Origin: Candidatus Methylacidiphilales bacterium
GTDB taxonomy: Bacteria; Verrucomicrobiota; Verrucomicrobiia; Methylacidiphilales; JAAUTS01
Direction of reading: 5' to 3'
NCBI GenBank assembly: GCA_028713655.1
Contig: JAQTNW010000033.1
Span: 1 to 38,227 of the forward strand
DNA: 38,227 bases
The notes beneath the pieces were generated by a model. That model saw only the letters and a list, made by a program, of their open reading frames with translations. It did not search any database and was not told the DNA's origin. This document shows positions 22,898 through 31,200 of this stretch, in pieces (positions within the stretch are counted from its first letter, which is position 1; every line of letters starts with the position of its first letter). A program made the translations under genes and the position numbers.

Positions 22898-24454
22898 GTG
22901 AGCGAAGCTTCGAAATCCACCAGGACAGAACGCCCCGATCTGGGCCCCCAGGTGAGGCAATTGCCGCACAAGCCCGGCGTGTATCTGTTCCGCGACCGGC
23001 TGAACCGCGTAATCTACGTCGGCAAGGCACGGGATCTGCACAAGCGCGTATCCCAATATTTTCATCCCTCGCGCCGGATGTCGGCCGACCTGAAAACCCG
23101 CGCCCTGCTTGAAAGCATCTGGAACCTGGAAACCCATGTGGTCAAATCGGAACCGGAATCGATCCTGCTGGAGGGGCAGTTGATCAAGGAATACCGGCCC
23201 CGCTACAACATCAGCTTCCGAGACGACAAGCGCTTTTTGCTTGTTAAAGTCAATCTGAACGACCCGTTTCCACGCTTCCATCTGACACGGATCAAGAAGG
23301 ACGACGGGGCTCGTTACTTCGGGCCGTTTGCGCATTCGGGCGCGTTGCGCAGCACCTTGAACCTGATGAAACGCAAATTTCATCTGAGGTCCTGCCACCC
23401 GGTCATCCCGGACGAAGGCGACTACAGGCATTGCCTGGACCATATTATTAAAAATTGTTCCGCCCCCTGTGTGAACAAGATCACCCGGGCGGGCTATCTG
23501 GCGCAGGTCAGACAGGCCTGTGAATTTCTCGAAGGCCAATCGGCGGAGATGCTGAAGGCGGTCGAGGATGAAATGAAGCGCGCGGCAACGGCATTGAATT
23601 TTGAGAAGGCCGCTTCTTTGCGCAACATGCTGGACGACATCAAGCTCACAACCAAACCTCAGCGCAAATTTGTACGCGAACTGCCCACAACCGTCCTGCC
23701 CGTGAAGGACATGGAAGCCTTGCGCGATGCGTTGCAATTGCCCGCCGTCCCGGCGGTGATCGAGTGCTTTGACATTTCCAACATATCGGTCACCCACAAG
23801 GTTGCGTCGATGGTTTGCTTTCGCAACGGCCATCCGGACCGCGACCATTACCGCCGCTACCGGATCAAGTCGGTGGAGGGCCAGGACGATTTTGCCAGCA
23901 TGGCGGAGGTGGTTGGGCGCCGCTACACCCGGGTCTTGCGCGAGGAAGGTAAAATGCCGGACTTGATCGTGGTGGATGGAGGAAAGGGGCAGTTGGGGGC
24001 CGCGTTGAAAGAGTTGCAGAGGCTCGGACAATACAGCCAGCCGATCATCGGCCTGGCAAAGCAGAATGAGGAAGTTTTCCGGCCCATGAGCCCCTATCCG
24101 CTTGTCATGCCGCCGGAATCGGGGGCGTTACGACTGTTGCAGCGCATCCGCGATGAAGCGCATCGCGTGGCCAACGGTTATCATCAGCTTTTGATGAAAA
24201 AGCGGGTGGGCGAAAGCATCCTGGATGATTGTCCCGGCATGAGCCAGCGCAAGAAACTCGCGTTGCTGCGGCATTTCGGGTCGATTGATAAAATCCGCAA
24301 ATTATCGCTGAAAGAACTACAAGAGGTTGAAGGCATCGGGCCAAAATTGGCGGGAAGCCTTGTGGATTTCTTGAGCCGGATCAAACACGATTTACCCCGG
24401 GAGACCGTGGTTCCGGGAAGTGTGGACTATGTGTTGAAGCGAAGCGGGGCCTGA
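22898..24454 (+). CDS. uvrC: Excinuclease ABC subunit C (short form)
   Basis: UvrC makes both incisions around DNA lesions with UvrA and UvrB. The GIY-YIG nuclease domain for the 3' cut is at the N-terminus (KPGVYLFRD, then VIYVGKARDLHKR). A UVR motif for UvrB contact lies near 200-240 (MKRAATALNFEKAASLR). The RNase H-like domain for the 5' cut has ECFDISN, VVDGGKGQLG and RDEAHRVANG, carrying the expected acidic residues and histidine. A helix-hairpin-helix ends the protein (LQEVEGIGPKLAGSL). At 518 residues it is about 90 shorter than E. coli UvrC. Compared from memory, the missing part lies between the UVR motif and ECFDIS. Catalytic motifs look intact, so it is probably functional. Confidence 0.93.
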   Translation: MSEASKSTRTERPDLGPQVRQLPHKPGVYLFRDRLNRVIYVGKARDLHKRVSQYFHPSRRMSADLKTRALLESIWNLETHVVKSEPESILLEGQLIKEYRPRYNISFRDDKRFLLVKVNLNDPFPRFHLTRIKKDDGARYFGPFAHSGALRSTLNLMKRKFHLRSCHPVIPDEGDYRHCLDHIIKNCSAPCVNKITRAGYLAQVRQACEFLEGQSAEMLKAVEDEMKRAATALNFEKAASLRNMLDDIKLTTKPQRKFVRELPTTVLPVKDMEALRDALQLPAVPAVIECFDISNISVTHKVASMVCFRNGHPDRDHYRRYRIKSVEGQDDFASMAEVVGRRYTRVLREEGKMPDLIVVDGGKGQLGAALKELQRLGQYSQPIIGLAKQNEEVFRPMSPYPLVMPPESGALRLLQRIRDEAHRVANGYHQLLMKKRVGESILDDCPGMSQRKKLALLRHFGSIDKIRKLSLKELQEVEGIGPKLAGSLVDFLSRIKHDLPRETVVPGSVDYVLKRSGA

Positions 24455-24517
24455 GCATGATAAATGTGGTCCATTGTCACATTGCGGAACTTAAAGTTTT
24501 GCATTATAAGAAGAGGT

Positions 24518-24847
24518 ATGAAAGGCATGTGCCGCCAGGCGCCTTCACTCGAAGCCGTCCGTACTGCTGTAAAATCGGCATGCAAAGGACGTCCGATACG
24601 TCGTGTCGAAATTTTTGGTTCTGTGGCACGAGGAGAAGGCCATGCTTGCAGTGATGTTGATTTACTCGTGGATTTTTTGCCGGAAGCGAAGGTTGGACTT
24701 TTTGAAATGGGCGCGTTGAAGGAGGATCTCGAGGAAATGCTCGGTTGTGCCGTCGATCTTGTCAGCCGGCGCGCCATCGAGAAAAGCGCCAATCCCTATC
24801 GCCAAAGGGCAATTCTCGCCGCACCGGTTACGATCTATGCCCGATGA
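24518..24847 (+). CDS. mntA: MntA-type nucleotidyltransferase antitoxin
   Basis: The 109-residue product is a minimal nucleotidyltransferase with the exact motif GS-x10-D-x-D: Gly34-Ser35, then Asp46 and Asp48 (GSVARGEG, SDVDLLVDF), and a third Asp near 80 (AVDLVS). In characterised MntA-HepT systems the antitoxin adds AMP residues to a tyrosine of HepT and neutralises it. The gene overlaps the HepT gene by 11 bp. ATG 24518 and ATG 24527 are both possible starts; AGAAGAGG just upstream fits 24527 better in spacing, 24518 was kept for length. Confidence 0.9.
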   Translation: MKGMCRQAPSLEAVRTAVKSACKGRPIRRVEIFGSVARGEGHACSDVDLLVDFLPEAKVGLFEMGALKEDLEEMLGCAVDLVSRRAIEKSANPYRQRAILAAPVTIYAR

Positions 24848-25181
24848 GAAGCAAAACGGGCTATTAAAGGACATTTTTGATTCCGCGAGAGCTATCCGGC
24901 AATATCTCACAGGTGTAACCTGGGATGACTTTTTTAAAAATCCGGAAAAACAAGACGCAATATTGCGTCGGTTTGAAATTATCGGCGAAGCTGCAGGCCG
25001 CCTGGCACCTGAAACTCAGACGGCTTTCCCACAACTGCCATTCCGCAGCATGAAAGGAATGCGCAACATCATTGCTCATGATTATGGCGAGGTTGATTTG
25101 GACCAGGTGTGGAAAACGGCAACACGTGATCTTGACGGATTGATTGATACGCTGGAAAAGCATTTTGCCGCTTTACAATGA
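24837..25181 (+). CDS. hepT: HepT-type HEPN ribonuclease toxin
   Basis: The 114-residue HEPN protein carries the RNase motif with the AMP-acceptor tyrosine: Arg76-NIIA-His81-Asp-Tyr83 (R-x4-H-x-Y). The preceding helix, RRFEIIGEAAGRL, is also typical. HepT cleaves RNA when free and is silenced by AMP addition at the tyrosine by MntA. The start overlaps the end of mntA, so translation is coupled. No damage to either gene is visible, and the pair looks intact and functional. Confidence 0.92.
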   Translation: MPDEKQNGLLKDIFDSARAIRQYLTGVTWDDFFKNPEKQDAILRRFEIIGEAAGRLAPETQTAFPQLPFRSMKGMRNIIAHDYGEVDLDQVWKTATRDLDGLIDTLEKHFAALQ

Positions 25182-25283
25182 GTTTCTGGCCGCGCCACGC
25201 TGGCGCACAAGACGATCCTGGAAGAGGGGGCGATGGGGAAAAGCGTATTTATCCGCAGACAGACGCAGATTTGCATAGATGGA

Positions 25284-25304
25284 GAGATGACCTTGTGTCA
25301 TCTC
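25284..25304. terminator. Hairpin between convergent hepT and vapC
   Basis: GAGATGAC and GTCATCTC form a perfect 8-bp stem with a 5-nt loop, in the gap between two converging genes, a logical place for a bidirectional terminator. Neither side is followed by a proper U-run, so the assignment is tentative. Upstream of it, ATCCGCAGACAGACGCAGAT (from 25251) belongs to the dispersed-repeat style seen elsewhere in the window. Confidence 0.35.
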
Positions 25305-25385
25305 ATATCAAATAATTGAGTTCTTGCGCAAAGCATCCCAAGAGGAATTCGTCTAGCGACTGCCGGACGTGAAAACACTATTGTT

Positions 25386-25841
25386 TCAGTTCAAAGCTGG
25401 AAGTTTGCGCGGAACAACTTTCAGCCCCGCCTGCGCGGCAACTTTCCGTTGCCGTTCATCGAAGGAAACAAATTCTTTGCATCCGATCTCGCATGCCGTG
25501 GCCACATGCAGGATGTCCGCCGACCGGGCAAGGGTGCGGGCCGTATTTTTGGCCGAAAGCCCTTCCGCCCGATGAAAGACCGAAGCCAGATCGTAGTTGG
25601 GTTTCGACAGGATGCCACCAGTCAGATCCGCGTGAAGCAATCCCAATGCCCCCCGCAATTCCGATTCTGTGATGTCCCTGCGTCCGTGTTTCAGCCGGAG
25701 AGCATTGCGAATCTCCAACTCCAAAAGATGGGGGAAAGGTATGGGCGGAGCCGTTGCCTGGATGAGCGCCACCGCTTCCGTGCTGGCGGTTTCGCGGATA
25801 TACACTTTCAACAAAACCGAGGTGTCGAAATAAGCGTTCAA
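25386..25841 (-). CDS. vapC: PIN-domain ribonuclease toxin, VapC-like
   Basis: The 151-residue protein is a PIN-domain nuclease, probably cutting RNA. Its acidic site is visible: Asp6 in YFDTSVLLK, Glu43 in LLELEIRNAL, Asp109 in RSADILHVATA and Asp128 in FVSFDERQ. All four metal-binding positions are present, so the enzyme looks competent. It starts 4 nt after the antitoxin gene, so they form one operon on the minus strand. The target RNA cannot be inferred. Confidence 0.9.
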   Translation of the reverse strand: MNAYFDTSVLLKVYIRETASTEAVALIQATAPPIPFPHLLELEIRNALRLKHGRRDITESELRGALGLLHADLTGGILSKPNYDLASVFHRAEGLSAKNTARTLARSADILHVATACEIGCKEFVSFDERQRKVAAQAGLKVVPRKLPALN

Positions 25842-25845
25842 ACGT

Positions 25846-26094
25846 TTAGTAGTCGCCTCTCATGTAGTCCACAATTTCACGCGTCGAGGCACCCTTTACC
25901 GGGCCGCGCGGAAACACTTTTGCGAGCCGGCCTTCAAAGTCGGGCCAGTCGATCTTCGCCTTTTTCTTGCGGGCGGGGGAAAGCGTGGCAAAAAAGCGTC
26001 CGCGCTTTTTGATTTCAACGGGCTCGCCTTCTTCAATCCATCGCGAGACTGCTGCGAAATTGTTCCTCAAATCCGCAACCGAGGCTGTCTTCAT
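25846..26094 (-). CDS. Phd/YefM-type antitoxin for the PIN toxin
   Basis: The 82-residue protein starts MKTASVADLRNNFAAVSRWI, the standard Phd/YefM fold opening, with GEPVEIKKRGRFFATLSP following. The C-terminal 35 residues, which should bind and inhibit the toxin, end in TREIVDYMRGDY. The frame could extend to 26130, but the Phd fold begins at Met 26094, which lies inside a perfect palindrome, typical of an autoregulated antitoxin operator. Confidence 0.85.
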   Translation of the reverse strand: MKTASVADLRNNFAAVSRWIEEGEPVEIKKRGRFFATLSPARKKKAKIDWPDFEGRLAKVFPRGPVKGASTREIVDYMRGDY

Positions 26095-26112
26095 GATAGA
26101 TAATCTATCATG
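26092..26112. promoter_or_regulatory. Perfect 21-bp palindromic operator over the antitoxin start codon
   Basis: CATGATAGAT, then a single A, then ATCTATCATG: two perfect 10-bp arms. The minus-strand start codon of the Phd-like antitoxin is the first three bases (26092-26094). A bound antitoxin/toxin complex here would block both transcription and translation start. Confidence 0.75.
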
Positions 26113-26144
26113 GGACAGCATAACGGGCAAGCCTCGGTTTTTTA

Positions 26145-26193
26145 CCCACGTCCATCCGTTTAAATCCGTGAGATCCGTGGTAAAAATAGTTTT
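26145..26193. repeat. ATCCGTG-type dispersed repeat
   Basis: TTACCCACGTCCATCCG, then AAATCCGTGAGATCCGTGG within about 50 bp. It is the same motif family as the 3' part of the composite repeat, here without the TTCCAAGTTCGC part. It lies between the antitoxin operator and the dehydrogenase gene. Confidence 0.6.
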
Positions 26194-26294
26194 TCTCCGC
26201 GTCCTTGATTTTTTTTAAAACCTGTCTTTACTCACGCAACGGGAAAAGGTAGATGATCCCTCCTTCAATTTTAAATTCCAACCCTGGAGAAAAA

Positions 26295-27194
26295 ATGAGT
26301 GCTAAAATATCGAATCAAGTGGGTGTTGTTGGCGTTGGCCGGATGGGCGCCAATATGGCGCGGCGCCTGGCCGAAAAAGGATTCCAGATAGCGGCGGTCT
26401 ATGATGTGCGCCGTGAAGCCGCCGTTGAACTGGCAAAGGAACTCAAATGCCACGCGGCTGAAAAACTGGCCGAGGTCACGGCGGAAGCCGGGTTCATCCT
26501 CACCGTTGTTTCCGACGACAAGGCGATGCGGAGCATTTTTACGGATCCGGGAGACAACCTGCTCAGCGGCGCCGAAGGACGCACCTTCATCAATTTCGCC
26601 ACGGTTTCCCCGCAGGTGCATCTCGATGTGGAAAAAGCAGCCCAGAGTGCGGGCGCGGCGGCAATCGAAGCCTGCATGGCCTCAAGCATCACGCAGGCCC
26701 GGCAGGGGACCCTATATCTGATCCTCGCAGGCGATTCCGCCGTGGTCAAGAAGGCGACTCCGATGTTGGAAGCTCTCAGCATCGCGCGCCGCTACGTGGG
26801 TGAAACGGGCCGGGCGGCCCAGGTGAAAGCATTGGTCAACATGGTGATGAACATCAACACCGCGGGACTGGCCGAAGGGCTTGCCGTGGGCGACGCGCTG
26901 GGCCTCGATTTGAATATCCTGCGCGAGATTTTTTCCCAGACCGGCGCCAACTCCCGCGTATTGGAGACCGATGGCGGCGACATGCAAAACCGCGAACACG
27001 ACTGCTACTTTTCCGCAGCCCATGCGGCAAAGGATTCAGGCATTGCCGTCTCGCTGGCCAAGGAGGCCGGGATCAAGGTCCCGCTGGGCGAAGCCACATT
27101 GGGCCAGTATCGCTTGATGATCGAGAAAGGCCTGGGCGAACTCGACAAATCGGGCGTCGCCGAGTTGACCTTCAAGGGGCGCGGCAAGAAATAG
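26295..27194 (+). CDS. NAD(P)-dependent beta-hydroxyacid dehydrogenase (3-hydroxyisobutyrate dehydrogenase family)
   Basis: The 299-residue product oxidises a beta-hydroxyacid with NAD(P). The Rossmann signature GVVGVGRMGANMARRL is at 10-25. The catalytic-lysine helix reads GETGRAAQVKALVNMVMNIN with Lys178 and Asn182. The usual substrate-loop sequence (DAPVSGG) is replaced by EACMASS, so the substrate may not be hydroxyisobutyrate; tartronate semialdehyde or succinic semialdehyde reductases also fall in this family. GGAG at 26286-26289 precedes the ATG by 5 nt. An upstream start at 26253 was rejected as non-family sequence. It ends 9 bp from the convergent isomerase-like gene. Confidence 0.85.
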   Translation: MSAKISNQVGVVGVGRMGANMARRLAEKGFQIAAVYDVRREAAVELAKELKCHAAEKLAEVTAEAGFILTVVSDDKAMRSIFTDPGDNLLSGAEGRTFINFATVSPQVHLDVEKAAQSAGAAAIEACMASSITQARQGTLYLILAGDSAVVKKATPMLEALSIARRYVGETGRAAQVKALVNMVMNINTAGLAEGLAVGDALGLDLNILREIFSQTGANSRVLETDGGDMQNREHDCYFSAAHAAKDSGIAVSLAKEAGIKVPLGEATLGQYRLMIEKGLGELDKSGVAELTFKGRGKK

Positions 27195-27203
27195 CCGCGT
27201 CTT

Positions 27204-28046
27204 TTATTTCCGCCATTTGGCCAGATTCGACTTCCAGATTTCCTCCGTTTTGGCGCGGAGGAAAATGGCGTCCTTCCAGACATCGGGGAAACATCTCAAA
27301 CCATAGCCGCCTCTGATCGGGCCAAACTCGGGGCAGACGTAGATGACTTCGCCGCCCTTTGCTCCCGCCAACCAGCAGGCGATAAGGTCGTTGACGAACT
27401 CGAGGTAGGGTTTGATTTCGGGTGACTCGTTTCCTTTGCCGTCCGTGGCCGGGACCTGGCAGTGGTGGCCATTGAAGGGCCTGAAATGGAATTGCCGCGC
27501 AAGCCGAACCAAATCCGGCTTGACCAGAAGCCGCCCGGCATAGGGCGGGTTCAGATGCTTCACGACCGAGATGTGCGAAAAATCCCAGGAGAAGCGGATT
27601 TTTTTGCCCGTGGCTTTTTTATAGAGCGCGGCGATCTCATAAACTTTTTCGGGTGTTTCCGTGCAGGTGTCCCGGTGGACTTCGAGATCGGCCTGCAACC
27701 CCATTTTTTCCGCAAGCTCGGCCATCTTGACCCAGACGGCGGCGGCTTCCTTCGGCGGCGTGTCGTGGTCGCAGAGTTGCACGTTGATGCGGGCGGGGTT
27801 CACGGCCTTGGCTGCTTCGAGTCTCTCGCGGTAGCTCTTTTTGTTGCCGTCGATGTAGCAGACGTAATCCATGTCGTATTTTTGGCAGAGCGAAACCACT
27901 TCGGGCATGGGTCCGCCGCCCATGGCGTCGAAGCCGGCCTCCCTGGCCTGCTTGAATTTTTCTTCGAGGGACCACTCATTGGCCTTGGAGGGTTGTTCGG
28001 TCAAAGTCCAAAGTCCGGCAAATTGCTTGAGAATGGGGGTTTTCAT
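27204..28046 (-). CDS. Sugar phosphate isomerase/epimerase-like TIM-barrel protein
   Basis: The 280-residue protein has the xylose-isomerase-like/AP-endonuclease-2 barrel pattern. Metal-site residues are suggested by ADLEVHRDT, RFSWDFSHISVVKHL, RPFNGHHCQVP and VCPEFGPIRGG (His, Asp, His and Glu positions). These enzymes isomerise or epimerise sugars or related keto compounds. It converges on the beta-hydroxyacid dehydrogenase with a 9-bp gap, so they are neighbours but not an operon. The substrate is unknown. Confidence 0.8.
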   Translation of the reverse strand: MKTPILKQFAGLWTLTEQPSKANEWSLEEKFKQAREAGFDAMGGGPMPEVVSLCQKYDMDYVCYIDGNKKSYRERLEAAKAVNPARINVQLCDHDTPPKEAAAVWVKMAELAEKMGLQADLEVHRDTCTETPEKVYEIAALYKKATGKKIRFSWDFSHISVVKHLNPPYAGRLLVKPDLVRLARQFHFRPFNGHHCQVPATDGKGNESPEIKPYLEFVNDLIACWLAGAKGGEVIYVCPEFGPIRGGYGLRCFPDVWKDAIFLRAKTEEIWKSNLAKWRK

Positions 28047-28069
28047 GGGATGGCAAAATTGAAGCGTGC

Positions 28070-28088
28070 GGGCTGGAAAAGCCAGCCC
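28070..28088. repeat. Hairpin GGGCTGG-AAAAG-CCAGCCC
   Basis: A perfect 7-bp stem with a 5-nt loop lies 24 bp upstream of the isomerase-like gene. On the minus strand it falls in the expected leader, where it could be a structured RNA or just a dispersed palindrome. There is no U-run, so no terminator call is made. Confidence 0.45.
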
Positions 28089-28126
28089 ATTTTACGGGGA
28101 CTCAAATCACACAAAGAGGCAGCCTG

Positions 28127-28225
28127 TTAACCACCAAAGACACGAAAATCACGAACGGAAAACGGGGATTTAAACGTTCCTCGCGATCTTTCTGTAAAAT
28201 GGTTTCCTGCTGTCTTCGTGGTTAA
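28127..28225. repeat. 99-bp element with near-perfect terminal inverted repeats
   Basis: TTAACCAC-CA-AAGACA (28127-28142) is complementary to TGTCTT-C-GTGGTTAA (28211-28225), with only a short mismatch in the middle. Between the ends lies ACGAAAATCACGAACGG, which repeats the same motif. It sits in the gap before the large membrane protein's stop. Confidence 0.55.
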
Positions 28226-28242
28226 AAATGTGCCTGGCCTTA

Positions 28243-31200
28243 CTATTTTCCAGCCGACGGAGGCGTAACGATTTTCTTTTTCCACATGCTCCGGAAAAGC
28301 TTGCCGCTGCTGAATTGGTCCCAGCCCCACTTGAGCCAGCGCAGGAGCGAGGAGGCGAGCCAGAGCGCCCAGACCAGCATGAGGAAGCGATACCACCAGA
28401 TGGAAACGGAGAGGCAGCCGGGTTGCGGCAACGCGCCCTCGACCCGGGCCTTATACCATTGGAGCAGGGTGCGGGACGACCCATTGCCCTGGATGAACAT
28501 TTCCGGATCGCCCAGCAATCCTGCTGAGACGACGCTGACAAACACGCCGAGCGCGCCTGCCGTCAGAAGCAGCAATACGATTTGCAGGATGTTATAGACC
28601 CAGGCGGGCAGTTTCTGGAAGGATTCGCGCCCGCGCCACACAAGGAAGAAGAACCAACTGATGACCGCAAGCGAGGCGAAGAGGTTCACCTGGGTGAGCC
28701 CGAGCGCCAGCAGCATCCATTCCAGGGGCCGGAGCGGGGACAAGGTCAGGCGGCCCAGCACCCAGGCCGCAAGCAGCGAGCAGGCGAGAATGCCCCAGAA
28801 CCGCACGGCCGGTCCGCTCTGGGGGCCGTTTGCCCAGAGTACCCATCGATTTTCCGGCACGTGCAGCGCGGTCGTGATGTTGGAGCTTTCAACCGGCAAC
28901 ACAATGGAATCCGCTGCCGCATGCAGGTTTAGCGCCGTGTTGGTTTTCCATTGCACCAAAATCGTCTGGGCTCCGGGCCGGAGCGGGATGATGAGTTTGC
29001 CGCCGTCTTTGCGAACTGGAATGGACATGTTGTTATGTGTCAGGGCCGTGATGTCCGCGTCCTGAGGAAGACCGATTGCAAAGTCTTCGCCCAGGCTGCT
29101 CTCGAGATTGAGATTCAGCGTGGAACTGCGCTGCCGGTCGCCGAGCGCTATGTCATGCTGGACCTTGTGAATGGTGATGGTCGCGCCCTTGACGGCCTCC
29201 GGGCGGTTGATGGCAAGTTCGACATGTTCGCCCGGCCAGGGATGCCAGACGGGGACCAGATCGGCGCTGTTCGCCTGGAAAACGGGAGCAAGCCCGGAAA
29301 GGGTGACATTCCAAACAGGCGACGCCACGAGGAACCAGTGCTCGACCCAGGCATCGTCGGCCTTGGTGGCAAGGTTGAGGTGGTTGGTCACGGGCAGCTC
29401 ACTCTCCCAGCCAAAGTACCCTTCATGCGCGCCGAGGCGCACCTCGATGAAGCCGTTTTTGACTATCATATTTGAAGAGATCACTTTTTCGCCGGGCAAC
29501 AGTGGCACCAGAAGCGAGACAGCCTTGCCTTCGGGAGAGAGGCGGTTGACAGTGTTGTGAACCTGCCAGACCAGGCCGAGTTCGAGATGGCGTTCGAGCG
29601 CGGCAATCGTGTGGTAGTCCTGATGATCGTAACCGGCTTCGCCCGTGGTGGATTTTTGTTTCATGGCGAAGAACACCTGCTGTTCGGGGATGCCGTCGGG
29701 CCGCACACCGGTGTAAGTCCAGCCGGGGGCGTCGATGCTGACGCGCCGCGGCTTGAGCTGGAAAGTCCATTCCCACTCGGTGGCGTCGGCGAGCATTCCC
29801 TCCGCATGCACATGATGCACACCGGCGGGGAGGACCGCCCAGAGATAGCCGTCGTCCCGGCGCAGAACGGCTTCCGTCCTGCCATCGATGAGAACGCTGA
29901 CCGGCGACCACGCGGGCAGGCGCCCGGGCAGGGGCACGGCAACACGGATGGCTGTGTGGATTTCGGTGTCCATGGTGATTTTACGATCTCGCAGTGAGAT
30001 GGAAACCAACGGGATATCAGCAGCGTTCGGATAGGCATCGGGCGCTTCCATGAGGCGGTCGCGTAGAACGTGAAGCATGTCCCTGTCGGGCAACTGCGCC
30101 TGCGCGGACGTTAGGCTTCCAAAACCGATGCCGAAGAGCGCCAGGGCAAATACGGCGGCGCCGGGAATGCGGAAGAAGGGGAGTCGCAAGCGGCGCGCAT
30201 CCAGCAGTACAGCCGCCAGAGCCAGTAAAAGCGCGAGGCGCAGAACGGTAAGCAAGCGTTGTAAAGGCAGGGAAATCAGAATGGGATAGACATGTTGCGT
30301 GGCGGATACCGGGCCGCTCCAGCCGAACTGGACGGCGTTCCATCTCCACTCGGGAATGCCCGGGCCGGTCTGGATCCGCGCCTTGGCATCGTACATCATG
30401 TTGCTGTTTTGGACGGCCTGCTGTAGAGCGCCATCTTTTCTGACTCCTTGCGACGTTACGCCGAATGATCTCCTTTTTGAAACTTCACTCTTCAATTCAT
30501 CCTGGGCTTGAGTTGGTTCCGATACTGATGCTGGAGCAGCAACCGGTGCGCTTGGCGCATTACCATCTGTAAGCGTGGCATCATCTTGTCCAAGCATGGC
30601 ATCTACACGAAATCCCTCGCCCCCACCTGCATTTTCCAACTGTGGATAAATGGCTTGCTGGACTTGGACGGCTACGAAGGGAACCAGCAGGCAAACGAGA
30701 GCCGCAACGGCGATGTATTTCCATGCCACGACGCAACGCCGGCCCCAGCCGGGCGGTACGACGCGGAGCAGCGCAATAGGTATGAGCAGAACCAGCCAGG
30801 CATAACGCGGGGCATCGGGTTCGTGATACGCCAGGGCAAAGGCGAAGAAAGCCAGCAAGCCCGCGGCGATTCCCCACAAGCGATAGACAGCCAGTGAAAA
30901 GATGAGCAGTAAAAAAAGATCCAGCAGCGACCACGCGGTCAGCCAGTCGCCGCGCACCCAATCCGCGCCAAACAGCGCGAACAAGCGCCAGCCGGGAGGC
31001 AGGTTAAGAGTGGCACTGAGAGAGTCCGCATCCGAACGCCAGCCGGTGGCGGAAAGACCCTTCACGCGATCCATGCGGCCGGTGGCTTCCAGGTTGAGGT
31101 TGCGTGTGCGGATTTCGATGCCAGGCGCACCGTTCTGCGGGTTGCGGGTGATGAGCTGGCCTTCGCCGTTGCTGCGCACAGAGCCGAGGTCCTGATTTTC

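Noticed and set aside
22874-24031. 385-residue minus-strand open frame
   Set aside because: It is the antisense of uvrC, which has clear catalytic motifs on the other strand.
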